From Bagarius yarrelli (lineage: Eukaryota; Chordata; Actinopteri; Siluriformes; Sisoridae): a DNA stretch of 64,000 nt. Every line of letters starts with the position of its first letter. Position 1 is the stretch's first letter. The translations under genes and the position numbers were made by a program. Below the pieces are notes generated by a model. That model made no database searches. It worked only from the letters and a program-made list of their open reading frames with translations, and was not told the origin of the DNA. Of this stretch, positions 38,153 through 50,310 are shown piece by piece. The stretch spans positions 1 to 64,000 of the forward strand of contig VCAZ01000246.1 of the NCBI GenBank assembly GCA_005784505.1. Reading direction: 5' to 3'.

Positions 38153-38565
38153 CAACAGTTGCAGGTCACGCAAATCCAACGATCCTGTTTAACAACCCCC
38201 CACACCCCCACCCCCGCGTGCAAGACGTCCGTTTCCAAATGCAATTTGTCGGTGGTATGAAAGCTGGAACGAACTGCCGTTTCCGAGAGCAACCGAGCAG
38301 CTAATGTGTTTCCTGACGTTCCGATTTGCCCAAAGTGCTTTGTGTTACAGTGAAAGAGCACAAAGAAAACATACAAAGGAAAATCAACTAATTTGGTGGC
38401 TGTTGTTGCGTAATACTACCAGAATCCTCTCTGATCCCAGAGACAGATCGCAATATGAATGATTCGGTCTACAAATAAAAGTTAAAAAAAAAAGAAAAAG
38501 AAGGATAAAAATTGCCGACTATTAAATAGAAATACTGTTTTTTACAGTTTGGAAAAAAGGTAAAT

Positions 38566-38749
38566 TGTTTGACTTTTTTTCTGGTCTTTCTTTCTTTCTT
38601 TCTTTCTTTCTTTTACTCTTTTTTTTAAAAATTTTTTTCTTTTATTTTCTTTCTTTCTTTCTTTTCCCCTCTCTCTTTTTCTCTCTCTAATATTTTTTTT
38701 CTTTCTTTGTCTCTTTTCTTTTTTCTTTCTTTCTCTCATTTTCTTTCTT

Positions 38750-38815
<66 letters not shown>

Positions 38816-38816
38816 C
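38566..38816. repeat. (CTTT)n/(CT)n polypyrimidine tract
   Basis: About 250 bp nearly all C and T on +, with mirror-like CTTT and TCTC runs. The minus-strand Lys/Glu/Arg frame is its artefact. Confidence 0.95.
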
Positions 38817-39054
38817 ATGTATCGTTTACAGTTGTTTTTTTCCACATGGTATTTAGGATTGTATTAATAAAAATGAATTCCTTTTTTTCTGCACACGACG
38901 GAAACAAAAAGAAATTAAAAAAAGCCCAGAAGATAAAAATGGGTCATTTTGACCTAAACGGCGTGTCCTCTCAGCAGGTGGAATCGGATCAGCCACCCCG
39001 AAAAAAAAAGACAAAATCCTCCACTGGCTTAGAAGGACCTCTGCCCTGACCTAG

Positions 39055-39102
<48 letters not shown>
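39055..39102. repeat. (CA)n microsatellite
   Basis: Pure CA run of about 48 bp. Confidence 0.97.
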
Positions 39103-39105
<3 letters not shown>

Positions 39106-39159
39106 ATATATAAACCAAAACACACACACTGGTTCTCTTACTTTCTGTTTCACTTTATC

Positions 39160-39178
39160 ACACACACACACACACACA

Positions 39179-39254
<76 letters not shown>
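39160..39254. repeat. Compound (CA)n-(CT)n-(CA)n microsatellite
   Basis: CA to 39180, CT 39181-39223, then CA to about 39254. Confidence 0.97.
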
Positions 39255-39256
<2 letters not shown>

Positions 39257-39257
39257 A

Positions 39258-39323
39258 CCTACAAGAGTCTGCTCATAAATATTTATCTTACTGACATCCA
39301 CACGTGCTCTAAACGTGTCGCAC

Positions 39324-39373
<50 letters not shown>

Positions 39374-39533
39374 TCTAACAACATTAGGCTGAAAAGCTAT
39401 TTGGTAATAATCCACTTTGAAGTAAAGAATGTGAGTGTGTGTGTATGTGTATGTGTGTGTGTGTGTGTGGTGACACGTTTAGAGCACGTGTGAATGTCAG
39501 TATGATAAATATTTATGAGCAGACGCTTGTCGG
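39258..39533. repeat. Inverted repeat with about 60-bp arms between CA and GT tracts
   Basis: The left arm (39258-39320: CTACAAGAGTCTGCTCATAA, ATATTTATC..ACTGACAT, CACGTGCTCTAAACGTGTCG) and right arm (39472-39533: GACACGTTTAGAGCACGTG, ATAAATATTTATGAGCAGAC) are near reverse complements. CA runs (39222-39254, 39325-39370) pair with GT runs (39432-39469, 39539-39594), so the palindrome extends over about 39222-39595 with a unique centre at about 39371-39431. Confidence 0.88.
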
Positions 39534-39537
39534 TAGA

Positions 39538-39601
<64 letters not shown>

Positions 39602-39639
39602 CCTGTTCGAGGTTCCTGCACCACCTGCTCATTGGAAAA

Positions 39640-39960
39640 GAACGAAAGGTCGAGAAATCATGAAAATTGATTTTTTTTCCTTTTCAGCTGTTAGAATAAA
39701 GAATCGTCTGTTGTCCCGCGGAGCTCATTACAGGGAACGTGGCGTATAATGAGTTTAACCCAGACGCTCGGTTCCAGGAGGTGAATCAAATTAGCATGAG
39801 TGATAAAAAGCACCGTCGCTGTTCGCCTTTTTTTTCTTTCATTCTGGAAGTTTTTATTCTGATTATTTGCCTCCTTCTGACACAAAAACCTGGAATGATG
39901 CGAACTTCCAGCTCCTGTAGCTCCTCGGGCAGCTAACGAACCTGCCTAGCTTAACGAACT
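39640..39960. other. Unique block, possible regulatory DNA
   Basis: Non-repetitive text (GGCGTATAATGAGTTTAACC, GTGAATCAAATTAGCATGAG). No protein support for the short frames. Confidence 0.25.
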
Positions 39961-41935
39961 GATCAACTTTCCCAGCTAAACTTGTGTTAGTTTAAAGTGT
40001 GTGTTTCAGTTTTATCCTTTCAGTTAAACGCTAACATTTTGGTGCAGCCATTTGTGATAATATTACTAACAGGAGAAGTTTACAAACATTTGACCACAGA
40101 ATATGTAAAATGGATGTCAGTGGATGCTATGTGCTAGCTTTTTATTCGTTTAATTGTTCACTGATTCACAGAAACAGCAAGAAGGTCTGATATGTGGCTG
40201 GTTAGTGATTAGCAGGTGTGTGTAATAATTAATCACGTTTACTGGAGTAAATTGTTTGGCAAACTTTTACTTTTATGGTTTATTTACTGATGTGAACTTT
40301 TACTGTTACTAAAATACATTTTCAGTGTGAAAACTTTACTTTTACTTCCCTACATTTGGCGTCGTTCCTCCGTTACTGATAAACGCTAATAAATATGAGA
40401 TTTTTTATAGCGTTTAGCTGGAAGATGAAGCAGAGGAAGACGTGTGTGTGTGTGTGTGTGTTATCAGGGGCAGATCAGTGGTGTCCTCAGGTTCAGTTGA
40501 TGTTTTCACTCCGAGATGTCTTAAAGAATAGTTTTATAATGTGATTCATGCTGTGTGACTAAAACACACTGATATCACAGCCTACAGGAATTCCAGCTGC
40601 AACCGGAAAACACACGTAGCGGTGAGAGTCAAACTGTCGCCTATTTAACCCCCATTAATACTCATCCAGTCTCTATAGACACTTTAACCTTATTGTTAAA
40701 CCACATTTCACACACCGGCCCAATATTTGCACTCAAATGCGCTCACGTACAAGAAATAACAAATATTCCTGTGAACCGACACACACCCACACACACACAC
40801 ATTTATTCTAAACATCTGCACATTTTTATCCCCATTAAACACAAAACCGAATAAACTAAAGAGCAAACTGGGCCTTCCTGCATTTATACAACAATCCAGA
40901 CACCTCAGTAAAGTGTAGAAAATCCACACCAAATCATTTATTTTATTCCCACCTAAATAATGGCTATACTTATAAAATGTTCAAATAAAGTTTATTTTTA
41001 AAGGAACTGATTTTAAAAAGGTGGAAAATAAAGACGGAGTTTAACTTGTGTGTGTGTGTGTTTGTGTGTTTGAGATGTGATTGTAAATAACAGGTGATGT
41101 GATGTTAATGGCCATCACACGTCTGAGGTTGACTTGAATTTCCTTTAACCTGTTTTATAGAATTAGAACAGAGAAACTTTGGACGGGACGGGATGTCAAA
41201 ACTCGCCAAGTTCTTTGAAATTCAGCGTTTTTTGCTTTGTGTCAATCAAATCAGAAGAAACTAGTAACTATTTACTGGAGTAGATTTTTTTGTTAAATCC
41301 TTTTTCACTCCTTTTATTTCGATAAATACTTGTACTTTTACTTGAGTGCAGATTTTAGCTACTATACCCACCTCTAGTCCCTATTAAGGCAAATTTCACC
41401 AACTGCTGTGCATCTGGAGCGATTGGTCAACTTTATCCAATGACTGTGACCTTTTCACTAATTTGACCAATCATTGTAAAGCCCTGCCCAAAACATGACC
41501 AGTAAAACACCAAACACACTTCCTTTCTTCATTTAAAGATGCAGACGTGTAAACTGCAAATGTCTCCCATTTACCAACAAAAATTACTGCGAGAGGACAT
41601 GCAAAGGAATTCCCCCACGAAAGAGGTGCAATTTTCACCTACCAAAACACCTAAAAACATTACAACATACTTTTAGGAATACAAATTAGAAATTTTAACC
41701 CTTAATTATCACAAAAATCTCGGAGTGGACTGATTAGCTGCACCTCCATTTTGTATAGTAATAACCCCCAAAGGTGAGGTCAAAGGTCATGTAAAACAAC
41801 CCTCCTACTGTCTGCATTGGTGACTTTTGTGTTGATTTTATTCACTGTTAGTTTTATCGCAGTTCTGACACTTTTAAGAAAACTACAACGTTTTTTTAGC
41901 GAGTCGATGTAGAAGGTAGTTAGCGATGTGTGCAT
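39961..41935. other. Upstream flank with weak repeat traces
   Basis: Segments near 40215-40390 and 41240-41375 carry ACTTTTACTTTTA / TTGTACTTTTACTTGAGT words of a common fish repeat. A TG tract lies at about 40441-40460. No gene seen. Confidence 0.4.
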
Positions 41936-41936
41936 G

Positions 41937-41956
41937 TGTGTGTGTGTGTGTGTGTG
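41937..41956. repeat. (GT)n microsatellite
   Basis: Short TG run. Confidence 0.9.
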
Positions 41957-42021
41957 GCTGGCTTCAGTAGCCGTGTGTAATGAGGTGTTTTGTTCTCTGT
42001 TTCTTTCACACAATAGTTGCG

Positions 42022-42023
<2 letters not shown>

Positions 42024-42061
<38 letters not shown>
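42024..42061. repeat. (CA)n microsatellite
   Basis: Pure CA run of about 38 bp. Confidence 0.96.
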
Positions 42062-42062
<1 letters not shown>

Positions 42063-42274
42063 AAAATCCTTTAGAACCCTATAAAGTTGCAGCGTATTTG
42101 GAGTTTTGATGGTTTAATAGTAAAAAAAAAATTGCTAGCGTTGCTAGCATGCTAATATTCAAAACGGAAATTGTGTGCAGGGTCGGCTAAGATACACCAC
42201 ACCAATGACAGGATGGCAGTGGTGGGACTCGAACCCCAGTCTTTCTGGTTGTGCAAACATTGCATGTTGTATTG

Positions 42275-45200
42275 TATGTCTATGATGTATGGTTAAGAGA
42301 CAGTGGTGAGACAGCTATGATGTATGGTTTAGAGACAGTGGTGAGACAGCTATGATGTATGGTTTAGAGACAGTGGTGAGACAGCTATGATGTATGGTTT
42401 AGAGACTGTGGTGAGACAGCGAGTATGAGACAGCTATGATGTATGGTATTAGAGACATTGGTGAGACAGCTATGATGTATGGTTTTAGAGGGTGACAGTG
42501 GTGTAAGACTAGCTATGATGTATGGGTTTAGAGACAGTGGTTTGAGATGACAGCTATGATGTATGGTTTAGGGACAGTGGTGAGACAGTGGTGAAACAGC
42601 TATGATGTATGGTTTAGAGACAGTGGTGAGACCGCTAGCTATGATGTATGGTTTAGAGACAGTGGTGAGACAGCTATGACAGGCTATGATGTATGGTTTA
42701 GAGACAGTGGTGAGACAGCTATGTATTGTTTAGAGACAGTGGTGAGACCAGCTATGATGTATGGTTTTAGAGACAGTGGTGAGACAGCTATGATGTAGAG
42801 ACGTGGTAGAGACAGTTAGAGACAGTGGTGAGACAGACTATGAGCAGTGGTGAGATGCTATGATGTATGGTTTAGAGACAGTGGTGAGACAGCTATGATG
42901 TTGGTTTAGAGACATTGGTGAGACAGCTGGTTTAGAGTTGATAGACAGTGGTGAGACAGCTATGATGTATGGTTTAGAGACAGTGGTGAGACAGTGATGT
43001 GAGAGACTATGATGTATGGTTTAGAGACAGTGTGAGACCAGCTATGATGTAACAGCTGGTTTAGAGACAGTGGTGAGACAGTAGACCAGCTATGATGTAT
43101 GGTTTAGAGACAGTGGTGAGACAGCTATGATGTATGGTTTAGAGACAGTGGTGAGACAGCTGGTGAGTGGTGACTATGATGTATGGTTGAGACAGTTAGA
43201 GGTTTAGAGACAGTGGTTTAGAGACAGTGGTGAGACAGCTATGATGTAGGTTTAGAGACAGTGGTGAGACAGCTATGATGTATGGTTTAGAGACAGTGGA
43301 TGTGGTGAGACAGCTATGATGCTATGATGTATGGTTTTAGAGACAGTGGTGAGACAGTGGTGAGACAGTTTTCAGCTATGATGTATGGTTTATGGTTTAG
43401 AGACAGTGGTGAGACAGCTATGATGTATGGTTTAGAGACAGTGGTGAGACAGCTATGATGTAGAGACAGTGTGAGAGACACTGGTTTTTAGAGAGACAGT
43501 GGTGAGACAGCTATGATGTATGGTTTAGAGACAGTGGTGAGAGTACAGCTGTGGTTTAGAGACAGTGGGGAGAGGCTATATGATGTATGGTTTAGAGACA
43601 GTGGTGAGAGATGTATGATTAGAACAGTGGTGAGACTATGATGTATTGTAGAGATGATGTAGGTTTAGAGACAGTGGTTTAGAGACAGTGGTGAGAGAGA
43701 CATGTGTTTAGAGCTATGATGTATGGTTTAGAGACAGTGTGGTGAGACAGTGGTGAGGTGACAGCTATGATGTATGGTTTTAGAGACAGTGGTGAGACCA
43801 GCTATGATATGATGTATGGTTTAGAGACAGTGGTGAGACAGCTATGATGTATGGTATGGTTGGTGAGAGGACTTGATGTTAGAGAGACATGTGGTGAGAC
43901 AGCTATGATGTATGGTTTAGAGACAGTGGTGAGACAGCTATGATGTATGGTTTAGAGACAGTGGTGAGACAGTGGTGAGACAGCTGGTGATGATGTATGG
44001 TTTAGAGACAGTGGTGAGACAGTGGTGAGACTATGATGTATGGTTTAGAGACAGTGGTGAGACAGCTGATGACAGGTATGGTTTAGAGACAGCTGGTGAG
44101 ACAGCTGATGTATGGTTTAGAGACAGTGGTGAGACAGCTGGTGAGACGAGCTATGATGTATGGTTTAGAGAGTGGTGAGACAGTGGTGAGACAGTGGTGA
44201 GACCAGATGTTATGGTTTAGAGACTATGATGTATGGTTTAGAGACAGTGGTGAGACAGTATGATTATGTTGGTTTAGAGACAGCTATGATGTATGGTTTA
44301 GAGACAGTGGTGAGACAGTGGTGAGCAGCTATGATGTATGGTATTAGAGGGTGACAGTGGTGAGAGACAGGGTGAGACAGCTATGATGTATGGTTTAGAG
44401 ACAGTGGTGAGACAGCTATGATGTATGGTTTAGAGGGTTTACAGTGGTGAGACAGCTATGATGTATGGTTTAGAGACAGTGGTGAGACAGCTATGAGTAT
44501 GGTTAGAGACAGTGGGTGAGACAGCTATGATGTATGGTTTAGAGACAGTGGTGAGACAGCTATGATGTATGGTTTAGAGACAGTGGTGAGACAGTGGTGA
44601 GACTAGCTGAGTGATGATGTTAGAGACAGTGGTGAGACAGCTAGAGAGATGTATGGTTTAGAGACAGTGGTGAGACAGCTATGATGATGTATGGTTTAGA
44701 GACAGTGTGAGACTGAGAGATGGTTAAGAGGCAGTGGTTGAGCTACGTGCTATGATGTTTAGAGACTATGGTTTAGAGACAGTGGTGAGACAGCTATGAT
44801 GGTTTAGAGACATTAGAGACGCTGAGACAGTGGTGATATGGTTTAGAGAGACAGACAGTGGTGAGACAGCTATGATGTATGGTGAGGACAGCTTAGAGAC
44901 AGTGGTGAGACAGCTATGATGTATGGTTTAGAGACAGTGGTGAGACAGTATGAGAGACAGTATGAGAGACAGTGTGGTGAGACAGTGATGTATGGGTTAG
45001 AGACTATGATGTATGGTTTTTAGAGACAGTGGTGAGACAGCTATGATGTATGGTTTAGAGATGATGTATGGTTAGAGACAGTGGTGAGACCAGCTATGAT
45101 GGTTTCAGTGGTGATGACAGAGACAGTGTATGGATGTATGGTTTAGAGACAGTGGTGAGACAGCTATGATGTATGGTTTAGAGACAGTGGTGAGACAGTG

Positions 45201-45933
45201 ATGGTGAGACAGCTATGATCTATGATGTATGGTTTAGAGACAGTGGTGAGACAGCTATGATGTATGGTTTAGAGACAGTGGTGAGAGACAGCTATGATGT
45301 TGTATGGTTTTTAGAGACAGTGGTGAGACCAGCTATGATGTATGGTTTAGAGACAGTGGTGAAGACTAGCAGCTATGATGTAGGTTTAGAGACATGTGGT
45401 GAGACAGGCTTATGATGGTTATATGGTTTAGAGACAGTGGTGAGGAGACAGCTATGATGTATGGTTTTAAGAGACAGTGGTGAGACAGCTATGATGTATG
45501 GTTAGACAGTGGTTAGACATGACAGTATGGTTAGAGACAGTGGTGAGACAGTGAATGGTTTAGAGACAGCTATGATGTATGGTTTAGATTAATGAGACAG
45601 TGGTGAGACAGCTATGATGTATGGTTTAGAGACAGTGGTGAGACAGCTATGATGTATGGTTTAGAGACAGTGGTGAGACAGCAGCTATGATGTAGAGACA
45701 GTGGTTGAGACAGCTAGAGACAGTGGTGAGACCAGCTATGATGGTTTAGAGACAGTGTAGACGCTATGATTGTTTTTAGAGACAGTGGTGGGACCAGCTA
45801 TGATGTATGGTTTAGAGACAGTGGTGAGACAGCTATGATGTATGGTTTAGAGACAGTGGTGAGACCAGCTATGATGTATGGTTTAGAGACAGTGTGGTGA
45901 GACAGCTATGATGTACAGTTTGTAGAGACAGTG
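42275..45933 (+). repeat. 35-bp tandem array derived from a LINE reading frame
   Basis: About 100 copies of a 35-bp unit reading GTTTAGAGACAGTGGTGAG then ACAGCTATGATGTATG, with many truncated or fused units. In one frame it spells TAMMYGLETVV, a segment of the RTE-like reverse transcriptase. The last unit runs directly into that element's remaining C-terminus (45930-46325). 35 is not a multiple of three, so the frame rotates and the array codes for nothing. Confidence 0.93.
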
Positions 45934-46325
45934 GCACTGAGAGAGAGACAGGTGGCAGAGCTGGAAGCAGCAGAACTGAAGATGTTGAGGTTTTCTTTGG
46001 GAGTGATGAGGTTGGGCAGAATTAGGAATGAGTTCATCAGGAGGACGGCTCATGTTAGATGTTTTGGGGAGAAAGTCATGGAAGCACAGATTGAGGTGGT
46101 TTGGACATGTCCAGAGGAGGGATAGTGAATATATTGGTAGGAGGATGTTAGAAATGAAGCTACCAGGCAGAAGGTAAAGAGGAAGAGCAGAGAGGAGGTA
46201 TATGGATGTGATAAACGAGGACATGAAGTTAGTGTGTGTGAGTGAAGAGGATGTAGAGAATAGGGTTAGGGGGAGACAGATGGTTCCCCTAAAAGGGAGC
46301 AGCCGAAAAGAGAAGAAGAAGAAGA
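45930..46325 (+). pseudogene. RTE-like LINE 3' end, copy 2, adjoining the array
   Basis: The frame reads ALRERQVAELEAAELKMLRF, SLGVMRLGRIRNEFIRRTAH and VRCFGEKVMEAQ, then shifted to FGHVQRRDSEYIGRRMLEMK, a stop after LPGRR, and ERRYMDVINEDMKLVCVSEE. This is the C-terminal region found after the polymerase in RTE-type elements. Frameshift near 46090 and a stop near 46168; not functional. Confidence 0.75.
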
Positions 46326-47529
46326 TATTTATAACAATAGCCACTGTCTCAGATCAGCTTTACAGAAATACAACAATCCAGATTACAAATGTTTTTTTTT
46401 TTTTATTTTAATCCTTAATTGAGCAAGTCTGCGGCAACAGTGGTATTCATACTGATTATTTGCCCCCTTCTGACATTATCATCAATTATTTTATTAATTT
46501 CTACTAATTTCATGTTGTGATTCAATGTAAATCCAGAAATCGTCAGTACCAGTAAATTGTTCCAGAATCAATAAGTTTTTATTCTCAGCCAATCAGATAT
46601 TCTTCAGCATTTTTCTCACTTTTCAGTTTGTTTGTAAAAATGGATTGGTGGTGGGTTTGATTGACACACACTGATGACATCAGATAAGTGGATTGAAATG
46701 TTATTTCAGAATCACACCGATTTTCTTTGCTGAAGCCATCAAATGTTTTGCCTATCGACATTCGTCCATCCTCAGCAGCAGTGAGGACCACCAGTTGGTG
46801 AGAAGAGCATCAGAATGGCTTAAGGAGGTCAAAAGAAGTAGCCAGCAACACTAAGAGCTTTGGAGCAGCATGAGGAAATCAATAAGACCCCGACTAGTTA
46901 TTACTGTATGCTTATGATCAATTCCCCGTGACACTGGACGGAATCCAACAAAGAAATCTGTGAGAACCGACAGAAGAAAGTTCAAACCCAAGACTGTATT
47001 TTTATAAAACTGGATGCAGTATTTAAAAGCGAAAAAAATGTTCCACCTTAGTCTGTTTTCGCAGTTATAATAGGCTATAAAACGAAGATTTAGGCGGTGA
47101 TAATGACTTAGTAGAGCATCGTCTCGCTTACATCTTCCCCTCTGACAAGCTACATAAACTTCTCCAAGCATTAAAAGATGGTTTCAGTCGATGCGGTTCC
47201 CCGGCAGTGGGGGGTGAGGACAGGTCTCATAAAGTTTATCTGGATTAAAACGACAGCTATGTACGTATGAAGATTCCTCCATTCCTCCATTGGTGGAACA
47301 TTCGATTCAGTGTAAAGCCAAAAGCCGAGCAGTGAACATGTGAATCCGGTTAAAAACAGACTGTTTACACTGTTTATTCATCGTTTATATAATTATACAG
47401 TAATGAAAACTTTACCGTAAATGCATTGTTATAAACTCGGAGTTTCTAGACAGTCAAGACTTTAAAATGATTAAAATTCCAGACATTTTGTTTCAAATCT
47501 TTTACAGTACTATTTAACCCTTAAATCAT
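46326..47529. other. Region between two arrays, nothing assignable
   Basis: Unique or old repeat sequence; short frames lack protein features. Confidence 0.4.
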
Positions 47530-49025
47530 TTAAACCCCTTATTCTCTTAATCCTTATTCCCTTAAACCCTTCAACTTCATTCAACTCCACCTTATTTTCA
47601 CCTCACCTTTATTATTCCCTTAACCCTTTATTCCCTTAACCCTTCATTCCCTTAACCCTTTATTCACTCCCTTAACCCTTTATTCCCTCAACCCTTTATT
47701 CCCTTAACCCTTTATTCCCTTAACCCTTCATTCCCTTAACCCTTTATTCCCTCAACCCTTTATTCCCTTAACCCTTTATTCCCTTAACCCTTCATTCCCT
47801 CAACCCTTTATTCCCTTTTCATTCACCCTTTATTCCCTACCCTTTATTCATTCACCCTTTATTCACTCCCCCCTTTATTCCCCTTTATTCCCTTTATTCC
47901 CTTAACCCATTTATTCATTCGTTCCTTACCCTTCCCTTAACCCTTCAATCCCTTCCCTAACCCTTTATTCACTCAACCCTTCTTTATTCCCTTAACCCTT
48001 CATTCCCTTCAACCCTTTATTCACTTTTTCCTTCCTCAATTCAACCCTTTTTCATTCACTCAACCTCATTCCCTTTATTTTCTTCCCTTACCTTCACCCT
48101 AACCCCTTTTATTCCCTATTCATTCGGACCCTTTATTCACTCAACCCTTTATTCCCTTAACCCTTTATTCCCTTAACCCTTTCATTCCCTTAACCCTTCA
48201 TTCCCTTAACCCTTTATTCACTCAACCCTTTATTCCCTTTACCCTTTATTCCCTTAACCCTTCATTCCTTAACCCTTTATTCCCTATTCCTTTATTCCCC
48301 TTAATCCCCCCTTATCCCTTATTCCATAACCCTTTATTCACTTTCAACCCTTTATTCCCTTTACCCTTTATTCCCTTAATTTTCCCTTACCCTTCATTCC
48401 CTTAACCCTTCATTCCCTTATTTTCCTTCCCTTATTCCCTCAACCCTTTATTCCCTTTACCCTGATTCCTTTAACCCTTCAACCCTTCATTCCTTAACCC
48501 TTCATTCCCTTAATCCTTTATTCCCTCAACCCTTTATTCACTCAACCCTTTATTCCCTTTACCCTTTATTCCCTTAACCCTTCATTCCCTTAACCCTTCA
48601 TTCCCTTTATTCACTCAAACCCTTTATTCCCTTTACCCTTATTCCCTTATTCCCTTAATCCCCCTTCAACCCTTCCCTTTATTCCCTTAACCCCTTCATT
48701 TATCATTCCCCTTAATCCTTTATTCCCTCAACCCTTTTATGACCCCCCTTTATTCACTTCGACCCCTTTATTTCCCTTAACCCTTCATTCCCTTAACCCT
48801 TATTCCTTACCTCCTTTATTCCCTTAACCCTTTTATTCACTCAACCCTTTTATTCCCTTAACCCTTTCATTCCCTTATTCCCCTTCATTCTTCATTCCCT
48901 TAACCCTTTATTCACTCAACCCTTTATTCAAACTAACCCTTCAATTCCCTTAACCCTTTATTCCCTTAACCCTTCATTCCCTTAACCCTTTATTCACTCA
49001 ACCCTTTATTCCCTTTACCCTTTAT
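47530..49025. repeat. 16-bp tandem array TTTATTCCCTTAACCC
   Basis: About 1.5 kb of TTTATTCCCTTAACCC and variants (CATTCCCTTAACCC, TTTATTCACTCAACCC). The + strand is nearly devoid of G. The minus strand reads GGGTTAAGGGAATAAA. It resembles, but is not, the vertebrate telomere repeat. Confidence 0.95.
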
Positions 49026-49273
49026 TATATCTGAACCCTATATTTATTTACTTAACACTTTAAAAAACTCAACTCAACACACAATTTAAATTTATTAATA
49101 TTTATTTTCTGCAATTATAGAAAATCTTAATATACATACTATAAAAAATTATTTTAAAAATCAAAATGTAATAAAAACTGATTCAACAATACAATAATAT
49201 TAAAAAAATTTAAACAACTAAAACTTAAAAAAGTAACTAATTATAAATATACATTTGTGTGAAGTATTTTATA

Positions 49274-49357
49274 GGCAGCACGGTGGCTAACTGATTAGAA
49301 AAGTCCAAAAACATGTATGTTAGATTGATTAATGATTCTAAATTGTACATAGAAGTG

Positions 49358-49396
<39 letters not shown>

Positions 49397-49538
49397 CCCT
49401 GTGATGGACTGGTGACCTGTCCAGGGTGTCCCTCTCCTGTCTTTCACCCTTTCAGACACGGCTGGGATAGACTCCAGCAGATCCCTGTGACCCCGAATGA
49501 GGAAATAAGCGAATATAGAAGATGAATGAATGAATAAA
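49274..49538 (+). mobile_element. SINE family C, internally deleted copy (copy 3)
   Basis: GGCAGCACGGTGGCTAACTG, then ATTAGAAAAGTCCAAAAAC with the same internal deletion as 31.5 kb. A GT tract has expanded in the middle (49358-49394). Tail AATGAATGAATAA. Confidence 0.88.
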
Positions 49539-49870
49539 ATCTAAAAAGAAACTGTATTTTATATATATAGACAAACATTAAAATAAAAAAAAAATTTTTT
49601 TAAAAAAGACTGTAAAAAAAGAAAAGAAATAATAACTATGAAATATATAAAATGTATAATGAACATCTAAGAAAAAATCAAAAAAAAAAAAATAAAAACA
49701 CCACTTTTTCTACCTGTAGCACAAAACTACTATTTTTTTTCGTGTTTATTCTTCGTGTTTATTGTCACCTTCTGGAAGGTTCAGCTTTAGTGGTCAATCA
49801 AAGCGTTAGGAAAAATATTTCTTTGCTATAAAAAAAAGGCCAATTTTCAATGAAATCTTTCCACTGCATT
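49539..49870. other. A-rich low-complexity sequence
   Basis: Poly-A-rich stretches; no gene. Confidence 0.5.
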
Positions 49871-49875
49871 AAATG

Positions 49876-50310
49876 TTATAGTTTCTCCATTATCCCACAA
49901 ACACACAAACAAAACACACTTTTTGTAGCCTGAACAGCAATCAGAAAATCTCCAGACGATGCTGAGGCCATTCTCACCGCTGGTCTCCGGGTGTTCTTCA
50001 TTCTCTTTTTACGGTCTTCTCTCTGATAAATGAGCCTCGGGGATTCGATCCGCTGTAATTGAGGAAGCCTCTCAGCTGTCAGCAGGAAAAACACTTCCAG
50101 CCGCGGTAAATCCGCTTCTCGGCCTTGACTCTGTAAACCTGTCTCAGCCTCGATTCGCCTTCCGTTTATTCACCCTCAAACACACGCTCGTCTGACAGAT
50201 TTATCTCGTCCTTCTCACGCCATAAGCAGACAACAACTGTCACGCTTTTAGCTTTCCGTCTCTTTTTTCGGAGCGCTTTATCGCCGGACGCCCGACCTCG
50301 GCTTTTGTGT
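49876..50310. promoter_or_regulatory. Candidate non-coding regulatory island
   Basis: Unique sequence with CTGATAAATGAGCCTCGGGG, GATCCGCTGTAATTGAGGAA, AGCTGTCAGCAGGAAAAACA and CGGAGCGCTTTATCGCCGGA. No repeats; coding frames are not convincing. Confidence 0.25.

Noticed and set aside
38542..38907. Lys/Glu/Arg-rich minus-strand frame
   Set aside because: Translation of the CTTT/CT tract.
42275..45933. CRISPR-like array
   Set aside because: Units are contiguous with no unique spacers and the genome is vertebrate; it is a minisatellite.
47530..49025. Telomere or interstitial telomeric repeat
   Set aside because: The unit is 16 bp (TTTATTCCCTTAACCC), not CCCTAA; similarity is only partial.
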